Counted from the stretch's first letter, positions 27,081 to 34,742 are shown. The stretch is 64,000 nucleotides of DNA from RYN-133 sp036497285 (GCA_036497285.1 DASXJR010000096.1:55071-119070); one strand, 5' to 3'. Program-made: numbers and translations. The notes: generated by a model from the letters alone, not told the origin.

Positions 27081-27517
27081 AGGACGTCGTGGTGCTGAAC
27101 GGTCCCAACCTGGGCCGGCTCGGCACCCGTGAACCGGCCGTGTACGGCTCGACCTCCCACGCCGAGTTAGAGGCCCTGTGCGTGCGCGGCGGCGAGGAAC
27201 TCGGTCTGGACGTGACGGTGCACCAGACCGAGTACGAAGGCCGGCTCATCGAATGGCTGCACAACGCCGCCGACCTGCAGACCCCGGTGGTGCTCAACGC
27301 CGGCGCCCTGACGCACAGCTCGGTCGCGCTCGGCGACGCGTGCGCGATGCTTGCGGCCCCGCTCGTCGAGGTGCACCTGAGCAACGTGTTCGCGCGCGAG
27401 ACGTTCCGGCACCACAGCTACATCTCGCCCCACGCCACCGGCGTCATTGTGGGCCTGGGCCCGCAGGGGTACGTCCTCGCGCTGTCGTACCTGGCGGCGA
27501 GTCTGGACGGCGGCTGA
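27077..27517 (+). CDS. aroQ: 3-Dehydroquinate dehydratase, type II
   Basis: Dehydrates 3-dehydroquinate to 3-dehydroshikimate. The 146-residue length and the motifs LNGPNLGRLGTREPAVYG (with the catalytic Tyr), HQTEYEGRLIEWLH, LNAGALTHSSVAL and EVHLSNVFARE identify the dodecameric type II enzyme, not the Schiff-base type I. The His of ETFRHHSYIS completes the active site. It is coupled to aroB by ATGA and is the last gene of the aro operon. Confidence 0.97.
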   Translation: MKDVVVLNGPNLGRLGTREPAVYGSTSHAELEALCVRGGEELGLDVTVHQTEYEGRLIEWLHNAADLQTPVVLNAGALTHSSVALGDACAMLAAPLVEVHLSNVFARETFRHHSYISPHATGVIVGLGPQGYVLALSYLAASLDGG

Positions 27518-27549
27518 GCCCGCTTTCCCTTGTTTGCCTGCTAGATGGG

Positions 27550-27555
27550 TAGCCT
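27550..27555 (+). promoter_or_regulatory. Candidate -10 element of the TauE/SafE gene
   Basis: TAGCCT lies 6 nt before the ATG of the membrane protein gene. Confidence 0.35.
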
Positions 27556-27561
27556 TCGCTG

Positions 27562-28497
27562 ATGGACTGGACACTTGCGCTCGGTGCCCTCGTCGTCGGC
27601 ATCGTCGTAGGCCTCACCGGCATGGGCGGCGGCGCACTGATGACCCCCATGCTCGTGCTGTTCTTCAACGTCTCGCCGTTGTCGGCCGTGTCCAGCGACC
27701 TGGTCGCCGCCGCGGTGATGAAGCCGGTCGGCTCGTATGTCCACTTCCGCCACGGAACCGTGCGTATGGACCTGGTGAAGTGGCTGTGCATCGGATCGAT
27801 ACCGGCAGCGTTCTGCGGCGTGTTGATCGAGCGATCGCTCGGCAGCGGCCAGACCGTCGAGGACTTCGTGCAGTACGCGCTCGGCGTGGCGCTGGTTCTC
27901 GCTGCACTGGGGCTGTTCTTCCGTTCCTACCAGCGTCTGGCCGAGCGTGCCGCGACGCGCGACGGGCACCGCGAGGAGGACCCCAAGGGCCCGCCGGTGC
28001 TCAACATCAAGCCGATCCCGACGATCGCCATCGGTGCCGTCGGCGGCGTCGTCGTCGGCATGACCTCGGTCGGGTCCGGCTCGCTGATCATCATCGCGCT
28101 GATGTACCTCTACCCGAAGCTGCGCGCCCGCGAGCTCGTCGGCACCGACCTCGTCCAGGCGGTCCCGCTGGTGGCGGCCGCCGCGATCGGCCACCTCATC
28201 TTCGGCGATTTCTCGATGTCGGTCACCGGGGCGCTGCTGGTCGGGTCGATCCCGGGCGCGTTCATCGGCGCACAGCTGTCGTCGCGGCTGCCGGGTGCGA
28301 TCATCCGTCGCGCGCTCGGGTTCGTGCTGCTCGCCTCCGCGCTCAAGCTGCTCAACGTCGACTCGTTCGTCACCGGCGTCGTCCTGGTGATTCTCGCTGC
28401 GCTCGCCGGTCCGGCCTGGATGTTGCTGCGGCGCCGGCACGGCTTCCCCGCGCTGCCCAGCCACGAGACCGAGGCCCAGGCGGCCATCCCGTCCTGA
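27562..28497 (+). CDS. TauE/SafE-family sulfite/sulfonate exporter
   Basis: A 311-residue membrane protein of the TauE/SafE (DUF81) family, thought to move organosulphur anions such as sulphite or sulphoacetate. It has two related halves of about four hydrophobic segments. Each begins with a Gly-rich motif, GLTGMGGGALMTPML near residue 18 and GMTSVGSGSLIIIAL near residue 170, joined by a charged loop (ATRDGHREEDPKG). The substrate cannot be read from sequence. It lies where many actinobacteria have a pepQ-type peptidase between aroQ and efp. It is convergent with the ABC-F gene, with a palindromic repeat between them. Confidence 0.88.
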   Translation: MDWTLALGALVVGIVVGLTGMGGGALMTPMLVLFFNVSPLSAVSSDLVAAAVMKPVGSYVHFRHGTVRMDLVKWLCIGSIPAAFCGVLIERSLGSGQTVEDFVQYALGVALVLAALGLFFRSYQRLAERAATRDGHREEDPKGPPVLNIKPIPTIAIGAVGGVVVGMTSVGSGSLIIIALMYLYPKLRARELVGTDLVQAVPLVAAAAIGHLIFGDFSMSVTGALLVGSIPGAFIGAQLSSRLPGAIIRRALGFVLLASALKLLNVDSFVTGVVLVILAALAGPAWMLLRRRHGFPALPSHETEAQAAIPS

Positions 28498-28558
28498 CCG
28501 GCTTGGCCCGGTAGCAGGGTCGCCGACGGCGTGTCGCCCGGCTACGGGGCCAAGCCGG
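28498..28558. repeat. 61-bp double-stem repeat, copy 1
   Basis: Outer arms CCGGCTTGGCC and GGCCAAGCCGG are exact complements. The middle carries GTAGCAGGGTCG and CGGCGTGTCGCCC. It lies between the convergent TauE/SafE and ABC-F genes and could end both transcripts. Its right part supplies the last codons and the stop of the ABC-F gene (SGLAP). It has the same length as the copy at 52928-52988, and a shorter copy lies at 37030-37086. Confidence 0.85.
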
Positions 28559-30095
28559 ACGTGACCCGGCCGGCGTCGACCGTCCAGCTCGCGGTGAGGC
28601 CGAGCTCGGCGAGGAACGGCTCGTCGTGCGAGACGACCACCAACGCCCCGCGGTAGGCACGCAGCGCGGCGACCAGTTGCGCCACGCTGTCCAGATCCAG
28701 GTTGTTGGTCGGCTCGTCCACCGTCAGCAGTTGCGGTGCCGGGTCGGCGAGCAGCAGGCACGCCAGCGTGGCGCGGAAGCGTTCACCGCCGGACAGCGTG
28801 CCGGCACGCTGCTCGACCCGATCCCCGCGCAGCAGGAATCGTGCCAACTGCGCGCGCACCTCGTTCGGTGTGGCGGCGGGCGCCACCGCGCGCACGTTCT
28901 CGAGCACGGACGTGTGCGGGTCGAGCAGATCGAGGCGTTGGGGCAGGTACCCGACCGGCACCGCGGCCGCCCGCACCAGCCGACGGAGCAGCGTGGTCTT
29001 GCCCGACCCGTTGCGCCCGCGCACCGCGATCCGCTCCGGACCGCGCACGATCAGCCCGTCCAGCTCGACCACGGTGCGGCCGTTCGGGACGGCCGTGCCG
29101 GGCAGGTCGATGCGGATCACGTCGTCGTCGCGCACCTTGGCCTCGGCGTCGTCCAGTGCGGTGCGGGCGGAATCGACGCGGTCGGCGAGCACGCCGCGCT
29201 GCCTGCCCGCCGTCACCTGTGCGCGACGCTGCATGTACTGCGCGGTCGCCTTGTCGAATGCCTTGCTCGCTGCCGCCTTGCGCCCGGCGCGCGCGCGACG
29301 GTCGATCATGGTCTGGGCCTCGATCTGCTGCCGGCGTTCGCGGCGCAGCGTGCCCTCGGCGGCGCGCGCCTGCCGCATCGCGGCGTCCTGCTCCACGGCG
29401 AGCGCGGTCTCGAACGCCGAGAAGGTTCCGCCGAAGGTACGGGCCGTGCCGTCACGCAACTCCACGATCCGGTCGACGCACTCGAGCAGATCGCGGTCGT
29501 GGCTGACCACGACGAGCACCCCGGGCCAGCCGCGTACCGCTTCGTACAACAGTTCGCGAGCGGGCCGGTCGAGGTTGTTCGTCGGCTCGTCCAGCAGCGT
29601 GATCGGCATCCGCCCCACGAGCAGCCCGGCCACGCCCGTGAGCACCGCCTCGCCGCCGGAGATCGTCCCGACGGTGCGGTCGAGATCGTCGGGCAGCCCG
29701 AACCGGTGCAGTACCTCGAGGGCGCGTTCCTCGACGTCCCAGTCGTCGCCGACGGCATGGAAGTTCGCCTCCGACACGTCGCCGGCCGTGATCGCCCGTA
29801 GCGCCTGCACGGCGGGCGCGATCCCGAGCAGCTCGGCGATCGTGCGTCCGGTGTCGAGGGGAAGCGCCTGTGGCAGGAACCCGACGGCGCCGGACGTGTG
29901 GACCGTGCCCGCCGCAGGTGTGAGCACTCCGGTGATCAGCCGCAGCAGGGTCGTCTTGCCCGAGCCGTTGCGGCCGACCAGGCCCGTCCGTCCCGTGTCG
30001 AAGGCGACGTCGAGACGGTCGAGAGCGGTCGTGCCGTCAGGCCAGGCGAACGAGAGCCCGGAACAGACGACGGCGTGGGACGAAGCGTGAGACAT
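28542..30095 (-). CDS. ABC-F family ATPase
   Basis: Soluble protein of 517 residues with two ATP-binding cassettes and no membrane segments, the ABC-F plan; these act on ribosomes near the E/P sites or give antibiotic resistance. Cassette 1: Walker A GRNGSGKTT, signature ISGGE, Walker B LLDEPTNNLD. Cassette 2: Walker A GRNGSGKTT, signature LSGGERFRATLA, Walker B TVDEPTNNLD. An Arg/Ala-rich helical linker joins them (about residues 215-305, the P-site-tRNA interaction region). Resistance versus housekeeping roles cannot be told apart from motifs. It is divergent from efp with 99 bp between. Its last codons lie inside a repeat. Confidence 0.9.
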   Translation of the reverse strand: MSHASSHAVVCSGLSFAWPDGTTALDRLDVAFDTGRTGLVGRNGSGKTTLLRLITGVLTPAAGTVHTSGAVGFLPQALPLDTGRTIAELLGIAPAVQALRAITAGDVSEANFHAVGDDWDVEERALEVLHRFGLPDDLDRTVGTISGGEAVLTGVAGLLVGRMPITLLDEPTNNLDRPARELLYEAVRGWPGVLVVVSHDRDLLECVDRIVELRDGTARTFGGTFSAFETALAVEQDAAMRQARAAEGTLRRERRQQIEAQTMIDRRARAGRKAAASKAFDKATAQYMQRRAQVTAGRQRGVLADRVDSARTALDDAEAKVRDDDVIRIDLPGTAVPNGRTVVELDGLIVRGPERIAVRGRNGSGKTTLLRRLVRAAAVPVGYLPQRLDLLDPHTSVLENVRAVAPAATPNEVRAQLARFLLRGDRVEQRAGTLSGGERFRATLACLLLADPAPQLLTVDEPTNNLDLDSVAQLVAALRAYRGALVVVSHDEPFLAELGLTASWTVDAGRVTSGLAP

Positions 30096-30180
30096 GACGG
30101 ATCCCGAAAGGTCGAGGGACGAGGGTCAACGTGTCTCAGGACTGCACGACCGCCAGGGTAGTCGGTTATCGCTCACCATT

Positions 30181-30186
30181 TAGACT
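30181..30186 (+). promoter_or_regulatory. Candidate -10 element of efp
   Basis: TAGACT lies 8 nt before the GTG of efp, giving an almost leaderless message. Confidence 0.45.
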
Positions 30187-30194
30187 GATACCTC

Positions 30195-30758
30195 GTGGCT
30201 ACGACCAATGACTTGAAGAACGGCCTCGTGCTCAACATCGACGGCCAGCTGTGGACGGTCGTCGAGTTCCAGCACGTGAAGCCCGGCAAGGGCGGCGCCT
30301 TCGTGCGCACGACGTTGAAGAACGTCCTCTCCGGCAAGGTGGTCGACCGCACCTTCAACGCCGGAACGAAGGTTGAGACGTCGACCGTCGACAAGCGCGC
30401 GATGACCTACCTGTACAAGGAGGGCACCGACTTCGTGTTCATGGACGGCGAGACCTACGACCAGGTGCACGTCCCGTCCGAGACGGTCGGCGACGGCGCG
30501 AACTACCTGCTCGACAACGCCGAGGTCGCGATCGCCGTGCACGACGGCACGCCGCTCTACATCGAGCTGCCGACGTCGGTCGAGCTCGTGATCAGCCACA
30601 CCGACCCGGGTCTGCAGGGTGACCGCTCGACCGGCGGCACCAAGCCCGCCACGCTCGAGACCGGCGCCGAGATCCAGGTGCCGCTGTTCGTCAGCACCGG
30701 GGAGAAGGTCAAAGTCGACACCCGCGACGGCCGGTACCTCGGTCGCGTGAACTCCTGA
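30195..30758 (+). CDS. efp: Translation elongation factor P
   Basis: Binds the ribosome between the P and E sites and relieves stalling at polyproline stretches. The 187-residue length is normal. Domain I carries the loop KPGKGGAFVRT with the Lys that tips the factor into the peptidyl transferase centre. Two OB domains follow, including TGAEIQVPLFVSTGEKVKVDTRDGRYLGR at the end (broken here by family numbering). No EpmA/EpmB or other modifying enzyme is in the window, consistent with actinobacterial EF-P often being unmodified. nusB follows after 4 bp. Confidence 0.97.
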   Translation: MATTNDLKNGLVLNIDGQLWTVVEFQHVKPGKGGAFVRTTLKNVLSGKVVDRTFNAGTKVETSTVDKRAMTYLYKEGTDFVFMDGETYDQVHVPSETVGDGANYLLDNAEVAIAVHDGTPLYIELPTSVELVISHTDPGLQGDRSTGGTKPATLETGAEIQVPLFVSTGEKVKVDTRDGRYLGRVNS

Positions 30759-30762
30759 TTCG

Positions 30763-31182
30763 ATGGCCGCGCGATCCAAGGCTCGCAAGCGGGCCGTCGA
30801 CGTTTTGTACGAGGCCGACCTGCGCGGCGTCGAAGCCGTGTCGACCCTGCGTGACCGGGTCGCGCTCGCCGACCCGCCGATCAATGAGTACACGGTCGAG
30901 CTGGTCGAGGGGGCCGGTGAGCACCGCGTCCGCGTCGACGAGATCCTCGGCTCCTACGCCGAGGGGTGGACGATCGACCGGATGCCCGGCGTCGACCGCG
31001 CCATTCTTCGGCTCGGCGTGTACGAGCTGCTGTGGCGTGACGACGTCCCCGACGCCGTCGTGATCGACGAGGCCGTCGAGCTCGCGAAGTCGCTCTCGAC
31101 CGACGAGTCGCCGCGCTTCGTCAACGGCGTGTTGGCGCGGGTTCTGCGCGATCGCGCGCTGTTGGTTCCCGTCGCGTCCTAG
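30763..31182 (+). CDS. nusB: Transcription antitermination factor NusB
   Basis: All-helical RNA-binding protein that works with NusE (S10) in rRNA antitermination. The 139-residue protein begins ARSKARKRAVDVLYEADLRG, typical of the family, and has DRAILRLGVYELLWRDDVPDAVVIDEAVELAKSL (read in parts) and a final RFVNGVLARVLRD. ATG start 4 bp after efp, so the two form a transcription unit. In several actinobacteria bldD or pyrR follows. Here an unrelated barrel protein comes first. Confidence 0.95.
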   Translation: MAARSKARKRAVDVLYEADLRGVEAVSTLRDRVALADPPINEYTVELVEGAGEHRVRVDEILGSYAEGWTIDRMPGVDRAILRLGVYELLWRDDVPDAVVIDEAVELAKSLSTDESPRFVNGVLARVLRDRALLVPVAS

Positions 31183-31260
31183 CCGCCTGCCGCGGCACGA
31201 CTTGCACATGCCGCGTCGGAGGCGTTGTTCGCCGCCGACCTGATGGGCAACCATCGGCGC

Positions 31261-31869
31261 ATGTTCATCCAGGTAATCCAAGGCAAGGTGAAGGACGAGG
31301 CGGGGCTGCAGCGCTGCATGGAGCGCTGGGAGCGTGAGCTCGAGCCGGGGGCTGTCGGTTACCTCGGCACGACCGCCGGAATGTGCGATGACGGGACGTT
31401 CATCGCATTGGCGAGGTTCGAGTCGGCCAAAGCCGCCAGGCGCAACAGCGAACGTCCCGAACAGTCGGCGTGGTGGGCCGAGACGGCAGCCTGCTTCGAC
31501 GGTGAGGTGTCGTTCATGGACTGCTCGGATGCCCGGCCCTGGATGGGCGGCGGGTCCGACGAAGCCGGCTTCGTTCAGATCATGGAAGGCCGCAGTCCGG
31601 ACGTGCGCCGCATGCACGAGATCATGGATCAGGCCGGTGACCAGATCCAGCGGATGCGGCCGGAGATCATCGGCGCGATGATCGCCGACACCGCGGACGG
31701 ACGCTACGTCGACGCGGTCTACTTCACCTCCGAAGCCGAGGCGCGTCAGCACGAGGCGATGGACATGCCGGACAACATGCGCGCGCTGTTCGACGAGCAG
31801 ACCCGACTGATGGGCGAGGTCGCCTACTTCGACCTGCACCGCCCGATGCTCGTATCGCCGAGCGCCTGA
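31261..31869 (+). CDS. Tandem dimeric alpha/beta-barrel-like protein of unknown function
   Basis: A 202-residue protein made of two similar halves. Each starts with a beta strand and helix (FIQVIQGKVKDEAGLQ; FVQIMEGRSPDVRRMHE) and ends with another strand-helix pair (TFIALARFESAKAARR; RYVDAVYFTSEAEARQ). This is the pattern of fused ferredoxin-like domains such as ABM monooxygenase-type or EthD/YciI-like folds. The halves probably pair intramolecularly. No catalytic residues can be assigned. The ATG giving MFIQVIQG is preferred, because the first strand must begin there. It is convergent with the antiporter gene, 2 bp apart. Confidence 0.7.
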   Translation: MFIQVIQGKVKDEAGLQRCMERWERELEPGAVGYLGTTAGMCDDGTFIALARFESAKAARRNSERPEQSAWWAETAACFDGEVSFMDCSDARPWMGGGSDEAGFVQIMEGRSPDVRRMHEIMDQAGDQIQRMRPEIIGAMIADTADGRYVDAVYFTSEAEARQHEAMDMPDNMRALFDEQTRLMGEVAYFDLHRPMLVSPSA

Positions 31870-31871
31870 CC

Positions 31872-33017
31872 TCAGTCGTCCTTCGTCGGCGACGGACGGG
31901 CTCGGCCGGTCAGCGCCGCCCCGACCGTCGCCGCCGCGACGGTGACCAGGGCGCCGAGGATCAGCGCGGCCGGCTCACCCGGCGCGAGCAGGTGCAGTTG
32001 GGTGCCCAAGGTGGCCGCCGCCACCGGCACGCCGAGTTGTGCTGCGGCCAGTGCGCCGAGCCGCGCCGGCTGACCGGTGAATCGCATGGCCACGTGGGCG
32101 GCCACGGCCGCAGCGCCCAGCACGACGCCGAGGAACACGAACGACGGGTGGGTGCCGAGCGCGCGCACGTCCAGTGACGCACCGAGCCACACGAAGAACA
32201 GCGGGGCGAGGAATCCGTCGGTGATCCCGAACAGTTGCCGGGCCACCCGGCGCGGTTGTCCAACCGCACCCACCGCGACGCCGAGCGAGAATCCGGCCAG
32301 CAGGATCGAGGTGTGGGTGCTGGTGGCGAGGGCGGCGACGGCGAAGAGCACGAGCAGCGAGATCCGCAGCTCCAGCGCGAGCGAGCGCTCCTCCGACAGC
32401 CTATGCAGGCGCCTGCGCCGACCCGTGCGCTCGACATAGCCGAGGAGGACGCCGACGACCGTGGCCGCCGCGATCACCGCGAGCGCGCCGAGCGCGCTGC
32501 GCCCGGCCCGGCTCGGATCGATCGCGAGCGGCAGAGCAACGATGGAAACCGCGTCGGCGATCGCGACCTGGGGAAGCAGCGCCAAAGTCTGACCGCCGCC
32601 GAAGCCCAACTCGTCCAGTACGGGAAGGATGATCGCGGCCGACGACGACGCGATCAGTACCGCGTAGAGCGCGGTGTGGCCGGTTCCGAAACCGTGTGCG
32701 ATCAACCAGGCGAGCGGTACCGAGACCGCACCGACCGCGACGGCGCGGCCGGCCCCGACGAGCGACGACGCTCGCAACTCGGGATCGCGCAGCGGTACGT
32801 GCGAGCCCGCGACGAACATGACGAGAGCGAATCCGACGTCGGCCAGGAAGGTGAGCGTCGCGTTCTCCGGGTGCAGCACATGGAAACCGGTACGGCCGAG
32901 CACGATGCCGCCGAGCAACTCGCCGAGCACCACCGGCAGCCGCCATCCTCGTGGCAGGGCCAGCAGCGGTCCGAGGATGCCGATGAGCGCGATCAGCGCC
33001 AGGGTCTGGAAATCCAC
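31872..33017 (-). CDS. Cation:proton antiporter, CPA2 family
   Basis: A 381-residue membrane protein with about 11-12 hydrophobic segments. The arrangement is that of the sodium/hydrogen exchanger domain of CPA2 (KefB/GerN/NapA-like) proteins: GELLGGIVLG near residue 35, FLADVGFALVMFVAGS, and VAIADAVSIVALPLA around residue 150, the segment that carries the acidic ion-binding residues. There is no C-terminal TrkA domain. The transported ion is probably Na+ or K+ and not decidable. It lies 6 bp downstream of the methyltransferase gene on the same strand, likely co-transcribed. Confidence 0.85.
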   Translation of the reverse strand: MDFQTLALIALIGILGPLLALPRGWRLPVVLGELLGGIVLGRTGFHVLHPENATLTFLADVGFALVMFVAGSHVPLRDPELRASSLVGAGRAVAVGAVSVPLAWLIAHGFGTGHTALYAVLIASSSAAIILPVLDELGFGGGQTLALLPQVAIADAVSIVALPLAIDPSRAGRSALGALAVIAAATVVGVLLGYVERTGRRRRLHRLSEERSLALELRISLLVLFAVAALATSTHTSILLAGFSLGVAVGAVGQPRRVARQLFGITDGFLAPLFFVWLGASLDVRALGTHPSFVFLGVVLGAAAVAAHVAMRFTGQPARLGALAAAQLGVPVAAATLGTQLHLLAPGEPAALILGALVTVAAATVGAALTGRARPSPTKDD

Positions 33018-33023
33018 CCCGAC

Positions 33024-33803
33024 TCACACCGGGCGGGTGCCGGTGGCCGCGATCAACGTCGGCGTGATCACGCGGACCTCGCCGTCGCGCAGCCGCTCGC
33101 CGACGAGCGTGGCATCCGGCTCCTGCATGAAACCGGCTTGCACTGCTTGCGGGGCGATCTGCTCGAAGGAAAGCCGGAAGAACGCATATCCCGGATGACT
33201 CGCGTCTATGACGTATGACCGGCCTGATCCGGTGACGTTTTCGAGGCCCTGCGTTATGAACGCGCCGACAAGCTTGCGGCCGTAGGTCTGGTCGAAGCCG
33301 GCCGCACCCATGAATCGCAAGATTCCTTCGGCGCCGCGCTGCTCGGCGCCATCGGCCGATTCGATCCCGAAGGCCGTCCAGTCGTAGTCCTCGATCACCA
33401 GGGTCCCGCCGGGGCGCAGAGCTTTCACCAGCTTGGCGAGCACCGCGTCCCGGTCGGCCAGATGTTCCAGGACCAGTCGACTGTGCACCACATCGAACTC
33501 TGCCTGCGGCACGACGTCGGCCACCAGGTCGAGGTGTGCGACCTCGACCACCTCCGACCGCATCGGCTCGACGAAACGGACGTCGAGATCGGCAGCGACG
33601 ACGCGGCCTTGATCGCCGACTTGCATCGCGAGCCACTCGACCACCGACCCTCCGCCGGCGCCCGCCTCCAGCACGCGGGCGCCCTCGAGCGCGCGCGCCT
33701 GGGTCAGCACCGCGCGGGTGCCCGGGTCCCACAAACTCTCCAGACCCGCCAGCCGGGCGCGTTCTTCTGCCCAAGCCTGGTCATAGACGTATCGCGACGA
33801 CAT
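33024..33803 (-). CDS. Class I SAM-dependent methyltransferase
   Basis: A 259-residue soluble methyltransferase. The SAM-binding motif is VLEAGAGGGSVVEWLA (residues about 44-59). DLDVRFVEP follows as the acidic loop contacting the SAM ribose, then FDVVHSRLVLEHLADRDAVL, and LRPGGTLVIEDYDW. The substrate is unknown; the C-terminal half has no recognisable cap. A TACGTT hexamer lies 6 nt before the ATG, so the gene and the antiporter behind it probably form a leaderless two-gene transcript. Confidence 0.88.
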   Translation of the reverse strand: MSSRYVYDQAWAEERARLAGLESLWDPGTRAVLTQARALEGARVLEAGAGGGSVVEWLAMQVGDQGRVVAADLDVRFVEPMRSEVVEVAHLDLVADVVPQAEFDVVHSRLVLEHLADRDAVLAKLVKALRPGGTLVIEDYDWTAFGIESADGAEQRGAEGILRFMGAAGFDQTYGRKLVGAFITQGLENVTGSGRSYVIDASHPGYAFFRLSFEQIAPQAVQAGFMQEPDATLVGERLRDGEVRVITPTLIAATGTRPV

Positions 33804-33809
33804 GCGCAG

Positions 33810-33815
33810 AACGTA
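33810..33815 (-). promoter_or_regulatory. Candidate -10 element of the methyltransferase gene
   Basis: TACGTT on the minus strand lies 6 nt before the ATG start. Confidence 0.35.
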
Positions 33816-33854
33816 TTCAGAGAAGCGGCCGGCCTCAAGCCCACTCGCCGAGGC

Positions 33855-34022
33855 TCAGAGCGATGTGTTGCCGCGGCGCCCGGGCCAAGCCAGGCGGCGC
33901 CGCCGGGCCGTCCGGGGCTCGAGATGTTCGTCGAGATCCTCCTCGATCGACCGCGTGCTCTCGCTGTCCAGCCACCAGAAGACGATCTCGAGACTCTCGT
34001 CGCCGCCCGTACCGCTCGCCAT
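33855..34022 (-). CDS. Possible small acidic protein of 55 residues
   Basis: An uncharacterised short frame in an otherwise empty 363-bp gap. The peptide starts MASGTGGDESLEIVFWWLDS, continues with STRSIEEDLDEHLEPRTARR, and ends in a basic tail. It has a predicted amphipathic acidic helix with a WW pair. Codon third positions are strongly GC-rich as in the neighbouring genes, unlike the overlapping frames, which read as Arg/Pro/Ala noise. No strong Shine-Dalgarno sequence or -10 box is evident before the ATG. I do not recognise the family. It may be real or a chance frame. Confidence 0.4.
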   Translation of the reverse strand: MASGTGGDESLEIVFWWLDSESTRSIEEDLDEHLEPRTARRRRLAWPGRRGNTSL

Positions 34023-34101
34023 GCCCCATAGACGCGCGGACCATGACCTGAGGTTGCACGCGCCGCGCGATTCATGGCGATGACCTACCTTGTCGCGCTG
34101 C

Positions 34102-34107
34102 TAGTGT
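34102..34107 (+). promoter_or_regulatory. Candidate -10 element of the pyr operon
   Basis: TAGTGT would place the transcription start near 34114, giving pyrR a leader of about 50 nt that carries the PyrR-type hairpin. Confidence 0.4.
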
Positions 34108-34120
34108 GGCTACGACCGAC

Positions 34121-34160
34121 GACCTTTAACGTCCGTCCCGTGAGGCGGACAAGGACGAGG
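34121..34160 (+). promoter_or_regulatory. PyrR-binding-type leader hairpin
   Basis: GTCCG and CGGAC (34131-34135 and 34146-34150) pair around the loop TCCCGTGAGG, preceded by CCTTTAAC and followed at once by the ribosome site AAGGACGAGG, 6 nt before the pyrR GTG. The UCC...GUGAGG loop resembles the conserved PyrR RNA target of Gram-positive bacteria. Because the stem ends at the Shine-Dalgarno sequence, UMP-bound PyrR would be expected to block translation of the operon, as described for mycobacteria, rather than act through a terminator. No terminator stem is visible. Confidence 0.75.
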
Positions 34161-34166
34161 TGATCT

Positions 34167-34742
34167 GTGACTGGCGCGCGTGTGCCCTCTGGAAATCCCG
34201 CCGGCGGGGACATCCCGCAGTCGATCCTTCTTTCTTCAGCCGATCTCGGCCGGGTCGTCGACCGGATGGCCCATCAGATCATCGAGGCCGTCGCCAAGTC
34301 CGACTTCCAGGCCGTCCTGCTCGGAATCCCGACCCGCGGCGTCCCGCTCGCCAAGCGGCTCGCCGCGCGGATCAAGGCGTTCGCGGACGTCGACCTCCCG
34401 GTCGGCTCGCTGGACATCACGCTCTACCGCGACGACCTGCGGCTGCGCGGCGTCCGTCCGCTCGGCGAGACCGTCGAGCCCGGCGGCGGCATCGCCGACC
34501 GCACGGTCATCCTCGTCGATGACGTCCTCTTCTCCGGACGGACGGTGCGGGCCGCGCTGGACGCCCTCACCGAACTCGGCCGCCCACGTGCGGTGCAGCT
34601 CGCCGTGCTCGTCGACCGCGGCCACCGGCAGCTGCCCATCCGCGCCGACTACGTCGGCAAGAACGTGCCCACGGCGGCGAGCCAGACCGTTCGGGTTGCG
34701 CTGACCGAAACCGACGGGACGGATGGAGTGACTGTGTCGTGA
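34167..34742 (+). CDS. pyrR: Pyrimidine operon regulator / uracil phosphoribosyltransferase PyrR
   Basis: RNA-binding regulator that senses UMP and often also makes UMP from uracil and PRPP. The 191-residue protein has the PRTase fold with the PRPP motif VILVDDVLFSGRTVRAAL, SLDITLYRDDL (family signature), and VLVDRGHRQLPIRADYVGKNVPT. The longer N-terminus (about 20 residues before ILLSSADL) is common in actinobacteria. GTG start 6 nt after AAGGACGAGG. It is the first gene of the pyr operon, downstream of its own likely RNA target, so it should regulate itself. GTGA overlap with pyrB. Confidence 0.96.
   Translation: MTGARVPSGNPAGGDIPQSILLSSADLGRVVDRMAHQIIEAVAKSDFQAVLLGIPTRGVPLAKRLAARIKAFADVDLPVGSLDITLYRDDLRLRGVRPLGETVEPGGGIADRTVILVDDVLFSGRTVRAALDALTELGRPRAVQLAVLVDRGHRQLPIRADYVGKNVPTAASQTVRVALTETDGTDGVTVS

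Noticed and set aside
30096..30194. Antibiotic-responsive attenuator before the ABC-F gene
   Set aside because: No leader peptide or alternative stems are convincing in the 99-bp intergenic region.
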